Both the position numbers and the translations under genes were made by a program. Positions 51,501-61,443 of a stretch of DNA of 64,000 nt are shown here, in pieces (the first letter of the stretch is position 1; each line of letters begins with the position of its first letter). The notes beneath the pieces are model-generated. The model saw only the letters and a program-made list of their open reading frames with translations. It did no database searches and had not been told where the DNA came from. Source of the stretch: Mesorhizobium sp. Root554 (GTDB lineage: Bacteria; Pseudomonadota; Alphaproteobacteria; Rhizobiales; Rhizobiaceae). The stretch lies in NCBI RefSeq assembly GCF_001427025.1, contig NZ_LMGA01000001.1:864455-928454 (forward strand), written 5' to 3'.

Positions 51501-52874
51501 ATGACGAAATGGTCGCCGAATTCCTGGAGAGCCAAGCCTATCCAGCAGGTGCCGGCCTATCCGGACCTGAACGCACTCAAGGAAACCGAAGGCCGATTGG
51601 CCACCTTCCCGCCGCTGGTCTTTGCCGGCGAGGCGCGCAAGCTGAAGAAGCATCTGGCCGCCGTCGCCGCAGGCGAGGCGTTCCTTCTTCAGGGCGGCGA
51701 TTGCGCCGAGAGCTTCGCCGAGCATGGCGCCGACAACATCCGCGACTTCTTCCGTGTCTTCCTGCAGATGTCGGTCGTGCTGACCTTCGCCGGCTCGCAG
51801 CCGGTGGTGAAGGTCGGCCGCGTCGCCGGTCAGTTCGCCAAGCCGCGTTCCTCCGATACGGAAACCAAGGACGGCGTAGCGCTGCCGAGCTATCGCGGCG
51901 ACATCATCAACGGCATCGAGTTCGAATCCAGGTCGCGCATTCCCGATCCTGCGCGGCAGGAAATGGCGTACCGTCAATCGGCGGCAACGCTGAACCTTTT
52001 GCGGGCCTTCGCGCAGGGCGGCTACGCCAGCCTGGAAAACGTCCATCGCTGGATGCTGAGCTTCGTCGCCGACAGCCCGCAGGCCGACCGCTATGAGGCG
52101 CTCGCCAACCGCATCACCGAAACCATGGATTTCATGCGGGCGGTCGGCATCACTTCGGAAACCAACTTCGCACTGCGCGAGACCGATTTCTACACCAGCC
52201 ACGAAGCCCTCCTGCTGGGCTATGAGGAGGCGTTGACCCGCGTCGATTCCACCTCCGGCGACTGGTATGCGACCTCCGGCCATATGATCTGGATCGGCGA
52301 CCGCACGCGCCAGCCCGACCATGCCCATATCGAATATTGCCGCGGCATCAAGAACCCGCTCGGCCTGAAATGCGGTCCGTCGCTGACGCCCGATGGCTTG
52401 CTGGAGCTGATCGATCTCCTCAATCCGGAGAATGAGCCAGGCCGCCTGACCCTCATCGCCCGCTTCGGCGCCGACAAGGTCGGCGAACACCTGCCCAAGC
52501 TGGTGCGCGCGGTCAAGAAGGCCGGCCGAAGCGTCGTCTGGTCATGCGACCCGATGCACGGGAATACGATTACCGCCGCCGGCTACAAGACGCGTCCGTT
52601 CGAGCGCATTCTGACCGAGGTCCAGACTTTCTTCGACGTGCATCATGCCGAGGGCACGCATCCCGGCGGCATCCATATCGAAATGACCGGCAAGAACGTC
52701 ACCGAATGCACCGGCGGCGCCCGCGCCATCACGGCCGAGGAATTGCAGGATCGCTATCACACGCATTGCGACCCGCGCCTCAATGCAGATCAGGCAATCG
52801 AGCTGGCCTTTCTCGTTTCGGACCTGCTCAAGAAGAACCACGTCCGTCCGCAACGGACAGAAGCCGCGGAATAG
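51501..52874 (+). CDS. Class II 3-deoxy-7-phosphoheptulonate synthase (DAHP synthase)
   Basis: A 457-aa plant-type (AroA-II) DAHP synthase, the first step of the shikimate pathway. Recognisable are [11 protein letters not shown] (near residue 60), [28 protein letters not shown] and NVTECTGG at the active site. Length matches the roughly 450-aa class II enzymes. ATG 51501 is chosen ([10 protein letters not shown]); a TTG four codons earlier lacks support. It is monocistronic, with a terminator at 52889. Confidence 0.93.
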   Translation: MTKWSPNSWRAKPIQQVPAYPDLNALKETEGRLATFPPLVFAGEARKLKKHLAAVAAGEAFLLQGGDCAESFAEHGADNIRDFFRVFLQMSVVLTFAGSQPVVKVGRVAGQFAKPRSSDTETKDGVALPSYRGDIINGIEFESRSRIPDPARQEMAYRQSAATLNLLRAFAQGGYASLENVHRWMLSFVADSPQADRYEALANRITETMDFMRAVGITSETNFALRETDFYTSHEALLLGYEEALTRVDSTSGDWYATSGHMIWIGDRTRQPDHAHIEYCRGIKNPLGLKCGPSLTPDGLLELIDLLNPENEPGRLTLIARFGADKVGEHLPKLVRAVKKAGRSVVWSCDPMHGNTITAAGYKTRPFERILTEVQTFFDVHHAEGTHPGGIHIEMTGKNVTECTGGARAITAEELQDRYHTHCDPRLNADQAIELAFLVSDLLKKNHVRPQRTEAAE

Positions 52875-52888
52875 GGCCTGATCGAAAT

Positions 52889-52919
52889 GAAAAATGGCGC
52901 CGGAGACGGCGCCATTTTT
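52889..52919. terminator. Bidirectional terminator between the DAHP synthase and GGDEF genes
   Basis: AAAAATGGCGCC (52889-52900) and GGCGCCATTTTT (52907-52918) form a perfect 12-bp stem with a 6-nt loop, an A-run on the left and a T-run on the right. It lies between convergent genes and can serve both. Confidence 0.88.
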
Positions 52920-52955
52920 GTTGTCGGCATTGGCCGACGGTTCGATCCCTAAATC

Positions 52956-54026
52956 TCAGTCCTTCTTGTACAGCATCCAGTTCTTGCCGGTGCGCCCGGC
53001 CATGACCGAATGCCGCGTGACCTTGTTGCGGCCCTCGACCTTGGAACGATAGAGGGCGCGGTCGGCCTTGGTGTAGAGGTCTTCGGGGCTGTCGGCTTCC
53101 GATGCCATGCAAACGCCCATGGAAACGGAGACTTTCCCGTAATTCGCGCCCGTCTGGCTGCTGGAAAACGACGTCTGCTCGATCAGCAGGCGGATACGGT
53201 CGGCGACCTCGAATGTCGTGCCCTCGCTGACGCCCTCGACGATGAGGGCGAATTCCTCGCCGCCGGTGCGCGCCACGAACATGTTGGCGCCGATGCTGGT
53301 GCGGAAGATGTCGGCGATCTGCTGCAGGATCTTGTCGCCCACCGGATGGCCGAAGCGGTCGTTGATGTCCTTGAAGCGGTCGATATCGGCCAGGATCAGT
53401 GCGTTGAACAGGATGCCGCGGTCGCTGTTGTAGATGCGGGCGATTTCCTTGTCGAAAGCCCGCCGGTTCCAGATTTGCGTGAGTGGATCGGTGTCGGCGA
53501 GGCGCTTGTATTCCTCCAGCGTCGACTTGACGCTTTCCAGTTCGGCCGTCTTGTCGTGCAGGGTCGCGGCAACATGTTTGCTGTGATCGATGGTCGAAGT
53601 GGTTGCCATCGATACGGCGCTGACCACTTTTTGCAGCAAGTCCTTCGAGATCGCGCTGCGGCTGTTCAGCCCATCCGACGTTTCGTCGAGAATCCTGCCG
53701 TATTTTTCCATGTGGGTGCGTTCGCTGCGCAGCAGGGATGCGACATCTTCCAGTTCCTGCGCGAGCACGTCGCGCGCCTGTTCGACGACGCTCTGCCCAT
53801 GATTGTGGGCGAAAAACCTATGGCTGATGGCGTCCAGTTCCTCCTGCGTCGGCCGGTTCCCCAGACCGACGACGGCGAGGCTCAGCTCGGAAGTCGGACC
53901 GCTCAGCACTTCGTAGAAGATTTCATAGTTGCGGGGCAGGCCGAGAACGCCCAGTTGGCGCATCGTGGCGACCACGGTGCCGGCAATGTCAGTGGTTACT
54001 TCCGGTGACACGACAGCCGGTTGCAT
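52956..54026 (-). CDS. Diguanylate cyclase (GGDEF domain)
   Basis: A 356-aa cytoplasmic protein. An N-terminal helical region (about 1-150) with coiled-coil tendency precedes a C-terminal GGDEF domain whose active-site loop is GGEEF (255-259), a functional variant for c-di-GMP synthesis. No RxxD inhibitory site lies at the usual distance upstream, so product inhibition by the classical I-site is not expected. There is no EAL domain. Three starts are possible: GTG 54104, ATG 54068 and ATG 54026; the last has the nearest purine-rich site and is used here. It is convergent with the DAHP synthase gene. Confidence 0.86.
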   Translation of the reverse strand: MQPAVVSPEVTTDIAGTVVATMRQLGVLGLPRNYEIFYEVLSGPTSELSLAVVGLGNRPTQEELDAISHRFFAHNHGQSVVEQARDVLAQELEDVASLLRSERTHMEKYGRILDETSDGLNSRSAISKDLLQKVVSAVSMATTSTIDHSKHVAATLHDKTAELESVKSTLEEYKRLADTDPLTQIWNRRAFDKEIARIYNSDRGILFNALILADIDRFKDINDRFGHPVGDKILQQIADIFRTSIGANMFVARTGGEEFALIVEGVSEGTTFEVADRIRLLIEQTSFSSSQTGANYGKVSVSMGVCMASEADSPEDLYTKADRALYRSKVEGRNKVTRHSVMAGRTGKNWMLYKKD

Positions 54027-54344
54027 GAAAGACCTATCAATCCCCTCAAACCACCGATGGTTCGCCATTGCCGGGCGGGCAAGTGCAGACCTTACCGTTG
54101 GCACATGGCGAAGGGTCGCGTTCCGATTGCGATCTTCGCTTGCATCAAAGTAGCCCAGCTCGCGCTAAAGTTTCCTTAATTTGCCGGCTTTCCGGGGCTT
54201 TTATTGATCCCGTTGCTACCACAGGGTGTGACGGGGGCCGCCATCCGAGGGCATTCCCGCGCTTGCATGTCGTATTCTCACGCGCCGTCTTGCGCGCTGG
54301 CCATATGATCGCTGGATAAGGCTATCGCCGGATAGGAGGACACC
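54027..54344. other. 318-bp intergenic region between divergent genes
   Basis: I see no supported gene, repeat or terminator. Its left part could code for extra N-terminal residues of the cyclase if GTG 54104 or ATG 54068 is the true start. The promoters of both flanking genes are expected here. Confidence 0.5.
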
Positions 54345-54764
54345 ATGGAAGCAAATCACACTGGTTCGTGCCTGTGCGGCGCGGTTCGGTTCGTCACCCG
54401 AGGCCCTCTGCGTGGCGTCGTCTATTGCCACTGCTCGCAATGCCGCAGGCAGACCGGCCATTATTACGCGGCGACGAATGTCGCCGACGCCGATATCGCC
54501 ATTGAAGGAGCGGACAATGTAAGCTGGTACGCGGCCTCGGCATTCGCCAGGCGCGGCTTTTGCCGGACCTGCGGCTCGGCACTGTTCTGGAAGCCAATCG
54601 ACAACGATTACGTTTCCGTCATGGCCGGCGCCTTCGACAGGCCGAGCGGCTTGAAGGGTGAGAGCCACATCTTTGTCGCCGACAAGGGCGACTATTACGA
54701 AATCGGCGACGGCTTGCCGCAATTTGAGAGGTCCTCGCCAACGATCCATGTTGCAGACGGCTGA
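54345..54764 (+). CDS. GFA (CENP-V/glutathione-dependent formaldehyde-activating) family protein
   Basis: A 139-aa zinc-binding Mss4-like fold protein. Cys ligands are in GSCLCGAVRF, CHCSQCRRQTG and FCRTCGSALFW, the three-cluster GFA pattern. True glutathione-dependent formaldehyde-activating activity is proven for few members, so function is uncertain. ATG 54345 follows a GGAGGACACC site. It is followed 82 bp later by dgkA. Confidence 0.86.
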   Translation: MEANHTGSCLCGAVRFVTRGPLRGVVYCHCSQCRRQTGHYYAATNVADADIAIEGADNVSWYAASAFARRGFCRTCGSALFWKPIDNDYVSVMAGAFDRPSGLKGESHIFVADKGDYYEIGDGLPQFERSSPTIHVADG

Positions 54765-54846
54765 AAGACGTTGGATAAGCGCGCTTTGCACCGATCTGCC
54801 GGGGTGACGACCGAGTCTTCCCCGGTCGGGCTTTCAGGGAACTCGC

Positions 54847-55206
54847 ATGAAGCGGCTGATCGACGCCTTCCATAATTCGGTTAGGGCCTTCCGCAAACTG
54901 GCCAGCAGCGAGGCCGCATTCCAGCAGGAACTCATCCTGCTGGCCATCGCCCTGCCGCTCGGCTGGTTCGTCGCCTCGAGCTGGACCATCTATGCCCTGC
55001 TGATCGCCTCCATTCTGGTGCTGATCCTGGTCGAGGTGCTGAACACCGGCATCGAGGCTGCCTGCGATGCGATCTCGCGTGAATTCCACATCGACATCCA
55101 GCTCGCCAAGGATTGCGGTTCGCTGGCGGTGCTGATCTCCATCGTACTCGCGGCAGGTGTCTGGATCATCGCCATCGTCGAACGGCTGACGGGCCTACCC
55201 ATCTAG
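54847..55206 (+). CDS. dgkA: Diacylglycerol kinase
   Basis: A 119-aa inner-membrane enzyme with three TM segments. The active-site motif is VEVLNTGIEAACD with the two glutamates in the expected spacing, followed by AKDCGSLAV, the family's second signature. It recycles diacylglycerol to phosphatidic acid, for example after osmoregulated glucan substitution in Rhizobiales. It lies in a plus-strand run GFA-dgkA-hemerythrin. Confidence 0.92.
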   Translation: MKRLIDAFHNSVRAFRKLASSEAAFQQELILLAIALPLGWFVASSWTIYALLIASILVLILVEVLNTGIEAACDAISREFHIDIQLAKDCGSLAVLISIVLAAGVWIIAIVERLTGLPI

Positions 55207-55246
55207 CCGGGCGCATCCTATATGGCGGTTACCAAAGGAGACTGCC

Positions 55247-55831
55247 ATGGACGACGCCCCCCTGCCATTGCTGGAACAGCGCTCCGGCCTGCCGGAAGAT
55301 CTGCGCTGGCTGGCGGACAGATATCCACGCAATGAATGGCAGGCGCATGAGAACATCCATGGCATGGCTGGATTCTGGCTGCAGCGACACGACATGTTCC
55401 GCGAACTGGGCGGTCTGCTCAGCGGGGGTATCGCCGACTATCGCGAGGGCCGTCTCACGGCGCCAGAATTTGCCCGCTGGTTCGCGCCGCGCCTCAATCA
55501 TTTTCTGGGCAATCTGGATGGCCACCATAATGTCGAGGATCAGCACTATTTCCCGATCTTCGCCAAGGCCGAGAGCCGGCTGAAGCGCGGCTTCGACATT
55601 CTGGATGCCGATCATCACACGATCCATGATGCGCTGGAGCGCAACGCGGCGGCGGCCAATGCGTTTGTCAAAGCATTGCAGGAAAGCGAGGACAGGCAGC
55701 GTTTCGCAGCAGACGACTATGCCGGCGAGAACGACCGATTGCTGGCGATGCTGACCCGGCACCTGGACGACGAGGAAGACCTCATCATTCCGCTGATCCT
55801 CGATCGCGGCGACCGGCAACTCGGCGGCTGA
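55247..55831 (+). CDS. Hemerythrin HHE domain protein
   Basis: A 194-aa soluble four-helix-bundle protein. Likely diiron ligands appear as His34/His38 (HENIH), His93/94 and Glu97 (GHHNVEDQH), His123/127 (DHHTIH) and the late HLDDEED. The separation matches HHE-type hemerythrins, which bind oxygen or NO or store iron. A long N-terminal part before the first His is also conserved in family members. It follows dgkA by 40 bp and is convergent with the DedA gene with no gap. Confidence 0.86.
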   Translation: MDDAPLPLLEQRSGLPEDLRWLADRYPRNEWQAHENIHGMAGFWLQRHDMFRELGGLLSGGIADYREGRLTAPEFARWFAPRLNHFLGNLDGHHNVEDQHYFPIFAKAESRLKRGFDILDADHHTIHDALERNAAAANAFVKALQESEDRQRFAADDYAGENDRLLAMLTRHLDDEEDLIIPLILDRGDRQLGG

Positions 55832-56419
55832 TCAAGGCCCGTGCTTGCGCTCCCTCTTGGCGACATGATGCGCCAGCAGGAACGCCGCGACTGCCACCAC
55901 GAGCCCGACTGCCAGCGCGATCAGCAGCCTTTCATGATGGACCAGAGTGCGTCCGACGACCTGCTCGGCTCCCAGTCCGAACACATAGCCTATGGCGCAG
56001 AAAAGCGCCGCCCATATTGCAGACGAGATCACGTTCAACACCACGAACCTCGGCAACGATATGCCTGAAAGTCCTGCGGCGATCCCGCCCACCAGTCGCA
56101 TGCCGTAGATGAATCGGTTTCCGAGCACGAAGGCGTTCGGGTGTTGCCGCACGAGGCTGTAGGCATGGCTGAAGCCGGGCCGGGTCCGCATCCTTGTGGT
56201 CCACGGATGATCGGCGAAGCTGCGGCCAACCACAAAGAATCCGGTATCGCCGGCGAATGCGCCGAGAAAAGCCGTCGCAAATGCCTGCCATGGGATGAAA
56301 ACATGCTGATGGGCGAAGAAGCCGGCAAGGATGGCGACGCTTTCGCCCTCGGCAAGGCAGCCGAGGAAAACAGCAATCAGCCCGTACTCCTCGATCAGCT
56401 GATGGATCGTATGCGTCAT
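55832..56419 (-). CDS. DedA-family inner-membrane protein
   Basis: A 195-aa protein with about four to five TM segments of the DedA/SNARE-associated (VTT) family. Visible marks are the EGESVAILAGFFA motif with conserved Glu near residue 25, GDTGFFVVGR in the middle and NRFIYGMRLVGGIAAG (conserved Arg residues) in the second half. DedA proteins are implicated in undecaprenyl-phosphate or lipid flipping and membrane homeostasis. It lies 13 bp downstream of the DUF1003 gene, and the two may be co-transcribed. Confidence 0.86.
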   Translation of the reverse strand: MTHTIHQLIEEYGLIAVFLGCLAEGESVAILAGFFAHQHVFIPWQAFATAFLGAFAGDTGFFVVGRSFADHPWTTRMRTRPGFSHAYSLVRQHPNAFVLGNRFIYGMRLVGGIAAGLSGISLPRFVVLNVISSAIWAALFCAIGYVFGLGAEQVVGRTLVHHERLLIALAVGLVVAVAAFLLAHHVAKRERKHGP

Positions 56420-56432
56420 CGCCTTTCGGTTC

Positions 56433-57023
56433 TCAAAGACCTGATGACCATTTCGCGGTCATCAGCCGGTCCTCTATGCGTTTCAATCGCTCGGCCACAA
56501 GGGCGATGTCGCTGCGGATGTCGGTGATCTGGTCCGGCATGCCGCTCATCTGCGCATGGCGCAATTCGTCCAGCTTCTCGTGCAGCGCCATGATCTCGAT
56601 TTCGGCCTTCAAGTTCACTGCGTAGTCGTGCGCAGCGTCGATCCGGTCGCGCTGGCTCTGCCGGTTCTGCGACATCATGATGACCGGCGCCTGCAGCGCC
56701 GCGATCATCGACAGCACCAGATTCAGGAAGATGAAGGGGTAAGGATCGAACGAGTCGCGGCCCAGCAGCCAGGCATTGGCGATCGCCCACAGGACCAGAA
56801 AGGCAAGGAAGCCGAGGATGAAAGTCCAGGAGCCGCCGAAGCGCGCGATGCCGTCTGCCACCTTGTCGCCGAAACTCTGATGCGCGGCATAGGCGTCGTT
56901 TGGATTGTGCGCAATCGTCTTGCGCTCGATCGTGCTTTGCAAAACCCTGCTTTCCAGCTTGCCCAGCCCTTCGGCGCCGGGCTTCAGCCAGCGTGCGGCA
57001 AGGTCCTCGATCGTCTTGTTCAT
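56433..57023 (-). CDS. DUF1003 membrane protein
   Basis: A 196-aa protein with two TM segments (about 64-82 and 95-116) in the DUF1003 core, including the family motif FDPYPFIFLNLVLSMIAALQ with QAPVIMMSQNRQ directly after it. A coiled-coil-like C-terminus follows. Function unproven; the family is abundant in soil bacteria. ATG 57023 has a GGAGG site five bases upstream; a TTG four codons earlier is less likely. It is divergent from nadE. Confidence 0.86.
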   Translation of the reverse strand: MNKTIEDLAARWLKPGAEGLGKLESRVLQSTIERKTIAHNPNDAYAAHQSFGDKVADGIARFGGSWTFILGFLAFLVLWAIANAWLLGRDSFDPYPFIFLNLVLSMIAALQAPVIMMSQNRQSQRDRIDAAHDYAVNLKAEIEIMALHEKLDELRHAQMSGMPDQITDIRSDIALVAERLKRIEDRLMTAKWSSGL

Positions 57024-57169
57024 GGCGGCCTCCAAGCATTCCTCCTGCCAGTCCTAAAGGCTGCTCGTGTCCGCCGGAAGTGAAATTGCTGGCGCAGCCG
57101 AGGCATACTCTCCAATGGCCCAAGCGTTTGCGGTTGCCGGTTGCGGGCGGCCACGGTAAATCCGCAGGC

Positions 57170-58852
57170 ATGAGCAGAAAAACCGCCCCCGATACGCTTC
57201 GCATCGCCGTCGCCCAGTTGAACCCGACCGTCGGCGACATTGCCGGAAATCTCGCCAAGGCGCGCGAGGCGAGGGCGGATGCCGCACGGCAGGGCGCCGA
57301 CATCGTGTTGTTCACGGAACTCTTCATCGCTGGCTATCCGCCGGAAGACCTTGTGCTGAAGCCGGCCTTCCTCAAGGCGTGCGAGCGGGCTGTCCTCGAC
57401 TTCGCCGAGGAAACCTCGGATGGCGGCCCGGGTTTCATCATGGGGACGCCGCTGAAACGCGACAGCGGCACGCACAATTCGGTCATCGTTGCAGACAACG
57501 GCAAAATTATTGCCGAGCGCTACAAGGTCGATCTGCCGAATTATGGCGAGTTCGACGAGAAGCGCGTCTTCCAGGCTGGTCCCGAGATTGCCGGGCCGGT
57601 GAATTTCCGTGGCGTCAGACTGGGCATCCCCATCTGCGAGGACATCTGGGGAGATCTTGCCGTCTGCGAGACACTGGCCGAAAGCGGCGCCGAACTCTTG
57701 CTGGTCCCGAACGGTTCGCCCTACTACCGCGCCAAGATCGACGTGCGCCATCAGGTCGTCATCAGGCAGGTCATCGAATCGGGCCTGCCGATCATCTATG
57801 CCAACCAACTCGGCGGCCAGGATGAACTCGTCTTCGACGGCGCATCCTTTGCGATCGCAGCCGACAAGTCGCTGGCGTTCCAGATGAGCCAGTTCGAGGA
57901 GACACTGGCGATCACAACCTGGAGCCGCGAGGGCGAGGGATGGGTGTGCAGCGCGGGGCCGATGTCGCGCATCCCGGATCGCGAGGAGGCCGACTACCGC
58001 GCCTGCATGCTCGGCCTGCGCGACTACGTCAACAAGAACGGCTTCAAGAATGTGGTCCTTGGCCTCTCAGGCGGCATCGATTCGGCCATCTGCGCGGCGC
58101 TCGCCGTCGATGCGCTGGGCGAGGAGCGGCTCCGCGCGGTGATGATGCCCTACCGCTATACCTCGAAGGATTCGCTGAAGGACGCCGAGGACTGCGCCCG
58201 CGCGCTCGGCTGCCGCTATGACATCGTGCCGATCTTCGAACCTGTGGACGGCTTTTCGAAGGCTTTGAAGCCGCTGTTCGAGGGCACCAAGGAAGGCATC
58301 ACCGAGGAAAACCTGCAAAGCCGGGCGCGCGGCACGATCCTGATGGCGATTTCCAACAAGTTCGGCTCGATGGTCGTCACCACCGGCAACAAGTCGGAAA
58401 TGTCGGTCGGCTATGCGACGCTCTATGGCGACATGAATGGCGGCTTCAACCCGATCAAGGATCTGTACAAGATGCAGGTCTACGGGCTATCGCGCTGGCG
58501 CAACGCGCATGTGCCGCCGACCGCGCTCGGTCCGTCCGGCGAGGTGATTCCGGCAAGCATCATCGACAAGGCGCCGTCGGCCGAGCTACGCGAAAACCAG
58601 ACGGATCAGGACTCACTGCCGCCCTATCCGGTGCTGGACGATATTCTCGAATGCCTGGTCGAAAACGAGATGGGCGTCGACGAGATCGTCGCACGCGGCC
58701 ATGAGCGGGCCACCGTCACGCGCATCGAGCATCTGCTCTACGTCGCCGAATACAAGCGTCGGCAGGCTGCCCCCGGCGTCAAGATCACCAGGAAGAATTT
58801 CGGCCGCGACCGCCGCTATCCGATCACCAACCGGTTCCGCGACCGGGGCTGA
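57170..58852 (+). CDS. nadE: Glutamine-dependent NAD+ synthetase
   Basis: A 560-aa two-domain enzyme. The N-terminal glutaminase/nitrilase domain has the triad in LFTELFIAGYPPEDL (Glu), NYGEFDEKRVF (Lys) and GIPICEDIWGD (Cys); the C-terminal synthetase has the ATP PP-loop LGLSGGIDSAIC. It makes NAD from deamido-NAD. Start ATG 57170 follows an AGG site; a long upstream open frame overlaps DUF1003 and is not coding. It is followed by gltX after 120 bp. Confidence 0.94.
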   Translation: MSRKTAPDTLRIAVAQLNPTVGDIAGNLAKAREARADAARQGADIVLFTELFIAGYPPEDLVLKPAFLKACERAVLDFAEETSDGGPGFIMGTPLKRDSGTHNSVIVADNGKIIAERYKVDLPNYGEFDEKRVFQAGPEIAGPVNFRGVRLGIPICEDIWGDLAVCETLAESGAELLLVPNGSPYYRAKIDVRHQVVIRQVIESGLPIIYANQLGGQDELVFDGASFAIAADKSLAFQMSQFEETLAITTWSREGEGWVCSAGPMSRIPDREEADYRACMLGLRDYVNKNGFKNVVLGLSGGIDSAICAALAVDALGEERLRAVMMPYRYTSKDSLKDAEDCARALGCRYDIVPIFEPVDGFSKALKPLFEGTKEGITEENLQSRARGTILMAISNKFGSMVVTTGNKSEMSVGYATLYGDMNGGFNPIKDLYKMQVYGLSRWRNAHVPPTALGPSGEVIPASIIDKAPSAELRENQTDQDSLPPYPVLDDILECLVENEMGVDEIVARGHERATVTRIEHLLYVAEYKRRQAAPGVKITRKNFGRDRRYPITNRFRDRG

Positions 58853-58972
58853 ACCGAGCCGCCCTTGACTGAGGACATGGGCGGCTTCCCATGGACGCGG
58901 CAATGCCCTATGTCTCGACCGGTGCGCGGGGGCGCGCTTGTCAACGCCGAGAGCATCCTTTACGCCGCGCCC

Positions 58973-60346
58973 ATGACAGTCACAGTCCGCTTTGCCCCAT
59001 CCCCGACCGGCCGCATCCATATCGGCAATGCGCGCACGGCGCTTTTCAACTGGCTGTTCGCGCAGAAGAACAAGGGCCGTTTCATCCAGCGCTTCGACGA
59101 TACGGACGTCGCCCGGTCGACGCAGGAATTCGCCGACTCCATCCTCTACGATCTTCACTGGCTGGGCATATTCCCCGACGCGACCGACTATCAGTCGAGG
59201 CGTGTCGAAATCTATGACGCCGCCGTCGAGCGGCTGAAGGCGGCCGGCGTCCTCTATGCCTGCTACGAAACCCCGGAGGAACTCGACCTGCGGCGCAAGG
59301 TGCGCCGCACGCGCGGACTGCCGCCCGTCTACGGCCGCGAGGCGCTGACGCTGACCGCCGCCCAGATCAACGAATACGAGTCCGATGGCCGCCGGCCGCA
59401 CTGGCGCTTCCTGCTGCCAAACTTCAGGAGCGACCCGCAGGAACCCGAACGCACGGACGTCCATTGGAACGACCTTGTTCGCGGCGACGAAACGGTCGAT
59501 CTGGCCTCGCTGTCGGACCCGGTCCTGATGCGTGAGGACGGCACCTACCTCTACACGCTGCCGTCGGTCGTCGACGACATCGACATGGGGATCAGCCATG
59601 TCATTCGCGGCGACGACCACGTCACCAACACCGGCGTCCAGATCGCGCTGTTCAAGGCGCTGGGAGCCGAGCCGCCGGTATTTGGACATCACAATCTGCT
59701 CACCACCACATCGGGCGAGGGGCTTTCCAAGCGCAGCGGCTCGCTCTCCATCGAAGGATTGCGCGCGGGCGGCATCGAGCCGATGGCGGTGGCGTCGCTC
59801 GCCGTGCTGATCGGCACGTCCGAGAATGTTCATGCCGTGCCCTCCCTGAGCGAGCTTGCGGAGAATTTCGACCCGGCCACCACGTCGAAATCCTCTTCAA
59901 AGTTCGACCCCGAAGAACTGCTGGTGCTGAACCGGACGTTGTTGCATCACATGTCCTTTGCCGATGCGCAGGACCGCCTCCTCGTGCTCGGCATTTCAGG
60001 CGAACGCGCCGAACCTTTCTGGAATGCTGTGCGCGGCAACATCGACCGGTTGAGCGACGCCGTGGCCTGGTGGAACGTCGTCAATGACGGCCCTGCCCAG
60101 AAGCCGAAATTCCCTAGGGAAGACCGCGATTTCCTCCGGCAGGCGTTCGATTTGCTGCCCGACGAGCCGTGGGGCGCGACCATCTGGAAGCAATGGACCG
60201 GTGCGATAAGGGAAGCGACTGGCCGCAAGGGCAAAGCGCTGTTCATGCCGCTCCGGCTGGCGCTTACTGGACTGGAGTCGGGGCCGGAGCTTGCGGATCT
60301 GTTGCCGCTTGTGGGACGGGAAGGAACGTTGGCCCGACGACCCTGA
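58973..60346 (+). CDS. gltX: Glutamyl-tRNA synthetase (second copy type, GltX2-like)
   Basis: A 457-aa class I aminoacyl-tRNA synthetase. The HIGH-like motif is [17 protein letters not shown] near residue 10, the KMSKS-like loop is GEGLSKRSG, and [11 protein letters not shown] is the glutamate/ATP site. Many alphaproteobacteria encode two GluRS paralogues, one possibly charging tRNA-Gln; this compact form fits that type, but no test is possible here. ATG 58973 is chosen by motif position. The last 83 bp of the coding sequence overlap the convergent DUF2865 gene. Confidence 0.93.
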   Translation: MTVTVRFAPSPTGRIHIGNARTALFNWLFAQKNKGRFIQRFDDTDVARSTQEFADSILYDLHWLGIFPDATDYQSRRVEIYDAAVERLKAAGVLYACYETPEELDLRRKVRRTRGLPPVYGREALTLTAAQINEYESDGRRPHWRFLLPNFRSDPQEPERTDVHWNDLVRGDETVDLASLSDPVLMREDGTYLYTLPSVVDDIDMGISHVIRGDDHVTNTGVQIALFKALGAEPPVFGHHNLLTTTSGEGLSKRSGSLSIEGLRAGGIEPMAVASLAVLIGTSENVHAVPSLSELAENFDPATTSKSSSKFDPEELLVLNRTLLHHMSFADAQDRLLVLGISGERAEPFWNAVRGNIDRLSDAVAWWNVVNDGPAQKPKFPREDRDFLRQAFDLLPDEPWGATIWKQWTGAIREATGRKGKALFMPLRLALTGLESGPELADLLPLVGREGTLARRP

Positions 60347-61385
60347 CTTTGCGGTCCGGATCCGGCGTGTGCGAAATGGCTGGCGTGACGCCCGGCTCTT
60401 CGACGGCGCTGGCCCTGGTGGCTTTGGACGGCGCCGGCGCGATGGCTGGCATGGTCATCACCGACGAGCTTTCCGAAACCGGCTGGCCCGCCGTGACGGA
60501 GCCGCCTCCGATAATCGAGAACGTTCCCGCCGCGTTGCAGCCGCAGCTGACGGGCCGCGCCACGCCGGGCTTCTTGTAGAGATAGGCGGTCGGCAATTCG
60601 CTGTAGGGACGGCCATTGGCGGACGAGGTCATTTTCGCCGAATCTTCGGCAAGCCCGCGCTGGTAGAACACCTGCATCTCGGTGCCCGGGCAGCTCGACT
60701 CGCAGTTCTTCTGGTCGCGCTCGAAATCACCAAGCGAGGCGGCATTGGACATCGGGTAAAAATAACCATCGCAGGTACGCACGCACATGGTGCGGTACTC
60801 GCCGTCTGGCGAGCCGCTAAACCCGGGTGGACTGATAATGAGGTGCGCGCTTTGCCGAGGCTCGTCCTCGGGGGCGATCTGTTCGATCTGCCGTAACTGA
60901 TCTTCCGGCGTCTCCTGCAGCGATTCACGAGTTGCCGCCCTGGCTTCCGTCCGTTCCACTACGCCTGGCCGGTTGCAGCCATGGGCATCCAGGCGGGATA
61001 GGATGCGGTAGCGTTCGGCCCGGCCGCCGCCGCCGCCCGCCAACTGCTCGCGCTTGCGCTGCAGGGCATCGAGATTGCCGTTCATGCGGTCCAGCGTCGC
61101 GTTCAGAGAGGCGCATTGCGCGACGCTGCCACCGAAAAGGAAGAAATTGCATCCAGCGCTGCGCGCGCGATCCCGGGCCTTGGCGATCTGGTCGCGCTGC
61201 CTGTCGATGGCGTCGTCATATCTGCCGATCTGCCGTGCGCTCCCACCGCCACGCGGCAGGCTGGCCAGTTCGGCTTGCAGTTGACGGCATATGCGGGAGG
61301 CGGCCTCAGCTTCGACAGCCGCGGAGGAGGCTGCCATGCCGAACAGCACGGCGACCAATATCAGCCTCCAGCCTTTGCCCTTCAT
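60264..61385 (-). CDS. DUF2865 secreted protein
   Basis: A 373-aa protein with signal peptide 1-29 (AEAA), a coiled-coil/helical first half with Cys, and the DUF2865 core containing [17 protein letters not shown] and an ESSCPGTEM motif, followed by a Pro-rich tail. DUF2865 is typical of Rhizobiales and unstudied. ATG 61385 is chosen; a TTG upstream is possible. Its C-terminal 27 codons lie opposite the end of gltX, an 83-bp tail-to-tail antisense overlap. Confidence 0.82.
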   Translation of the reverse strand: MKGKGWRLILVAVLFGMAASSAAVEAEAASRICRQLQAELASLPRGGGSARQIGRYDDAIDRQRDQIAKARDRARSAGCNFFLFGGSVAQCASLNATLDRMNGNLDALQRKREQLAGGGGGRAERYRILSRLDAHGCNRPGVVERTEARAATRESLQETPEDQLRQIEQIAPEDEPRQSAHLIISPPGFSGSPDGEYRTMCVRTCDGYFYPMSNAASLGDFERDQKNCESSCPGTEMQVFYQRGLAEDSAKMTSSANGRPYSELPTAYLYKKPGVARPVSCGCNAAGTFSIIGGGSVTAGQPVSESSSVMTMPAIAPAPSKATRASAVEEPGVTPAISHTPDPDRKVRVVGPTFLPVPQAATDPQAPAPTPVQ

Positions 61386-61443
61386 CGGTTTGCCCCACCG
61401 GCAGATTCGCAAGACACTAGCCTGCGGCGAGTTAACCTTTTCT

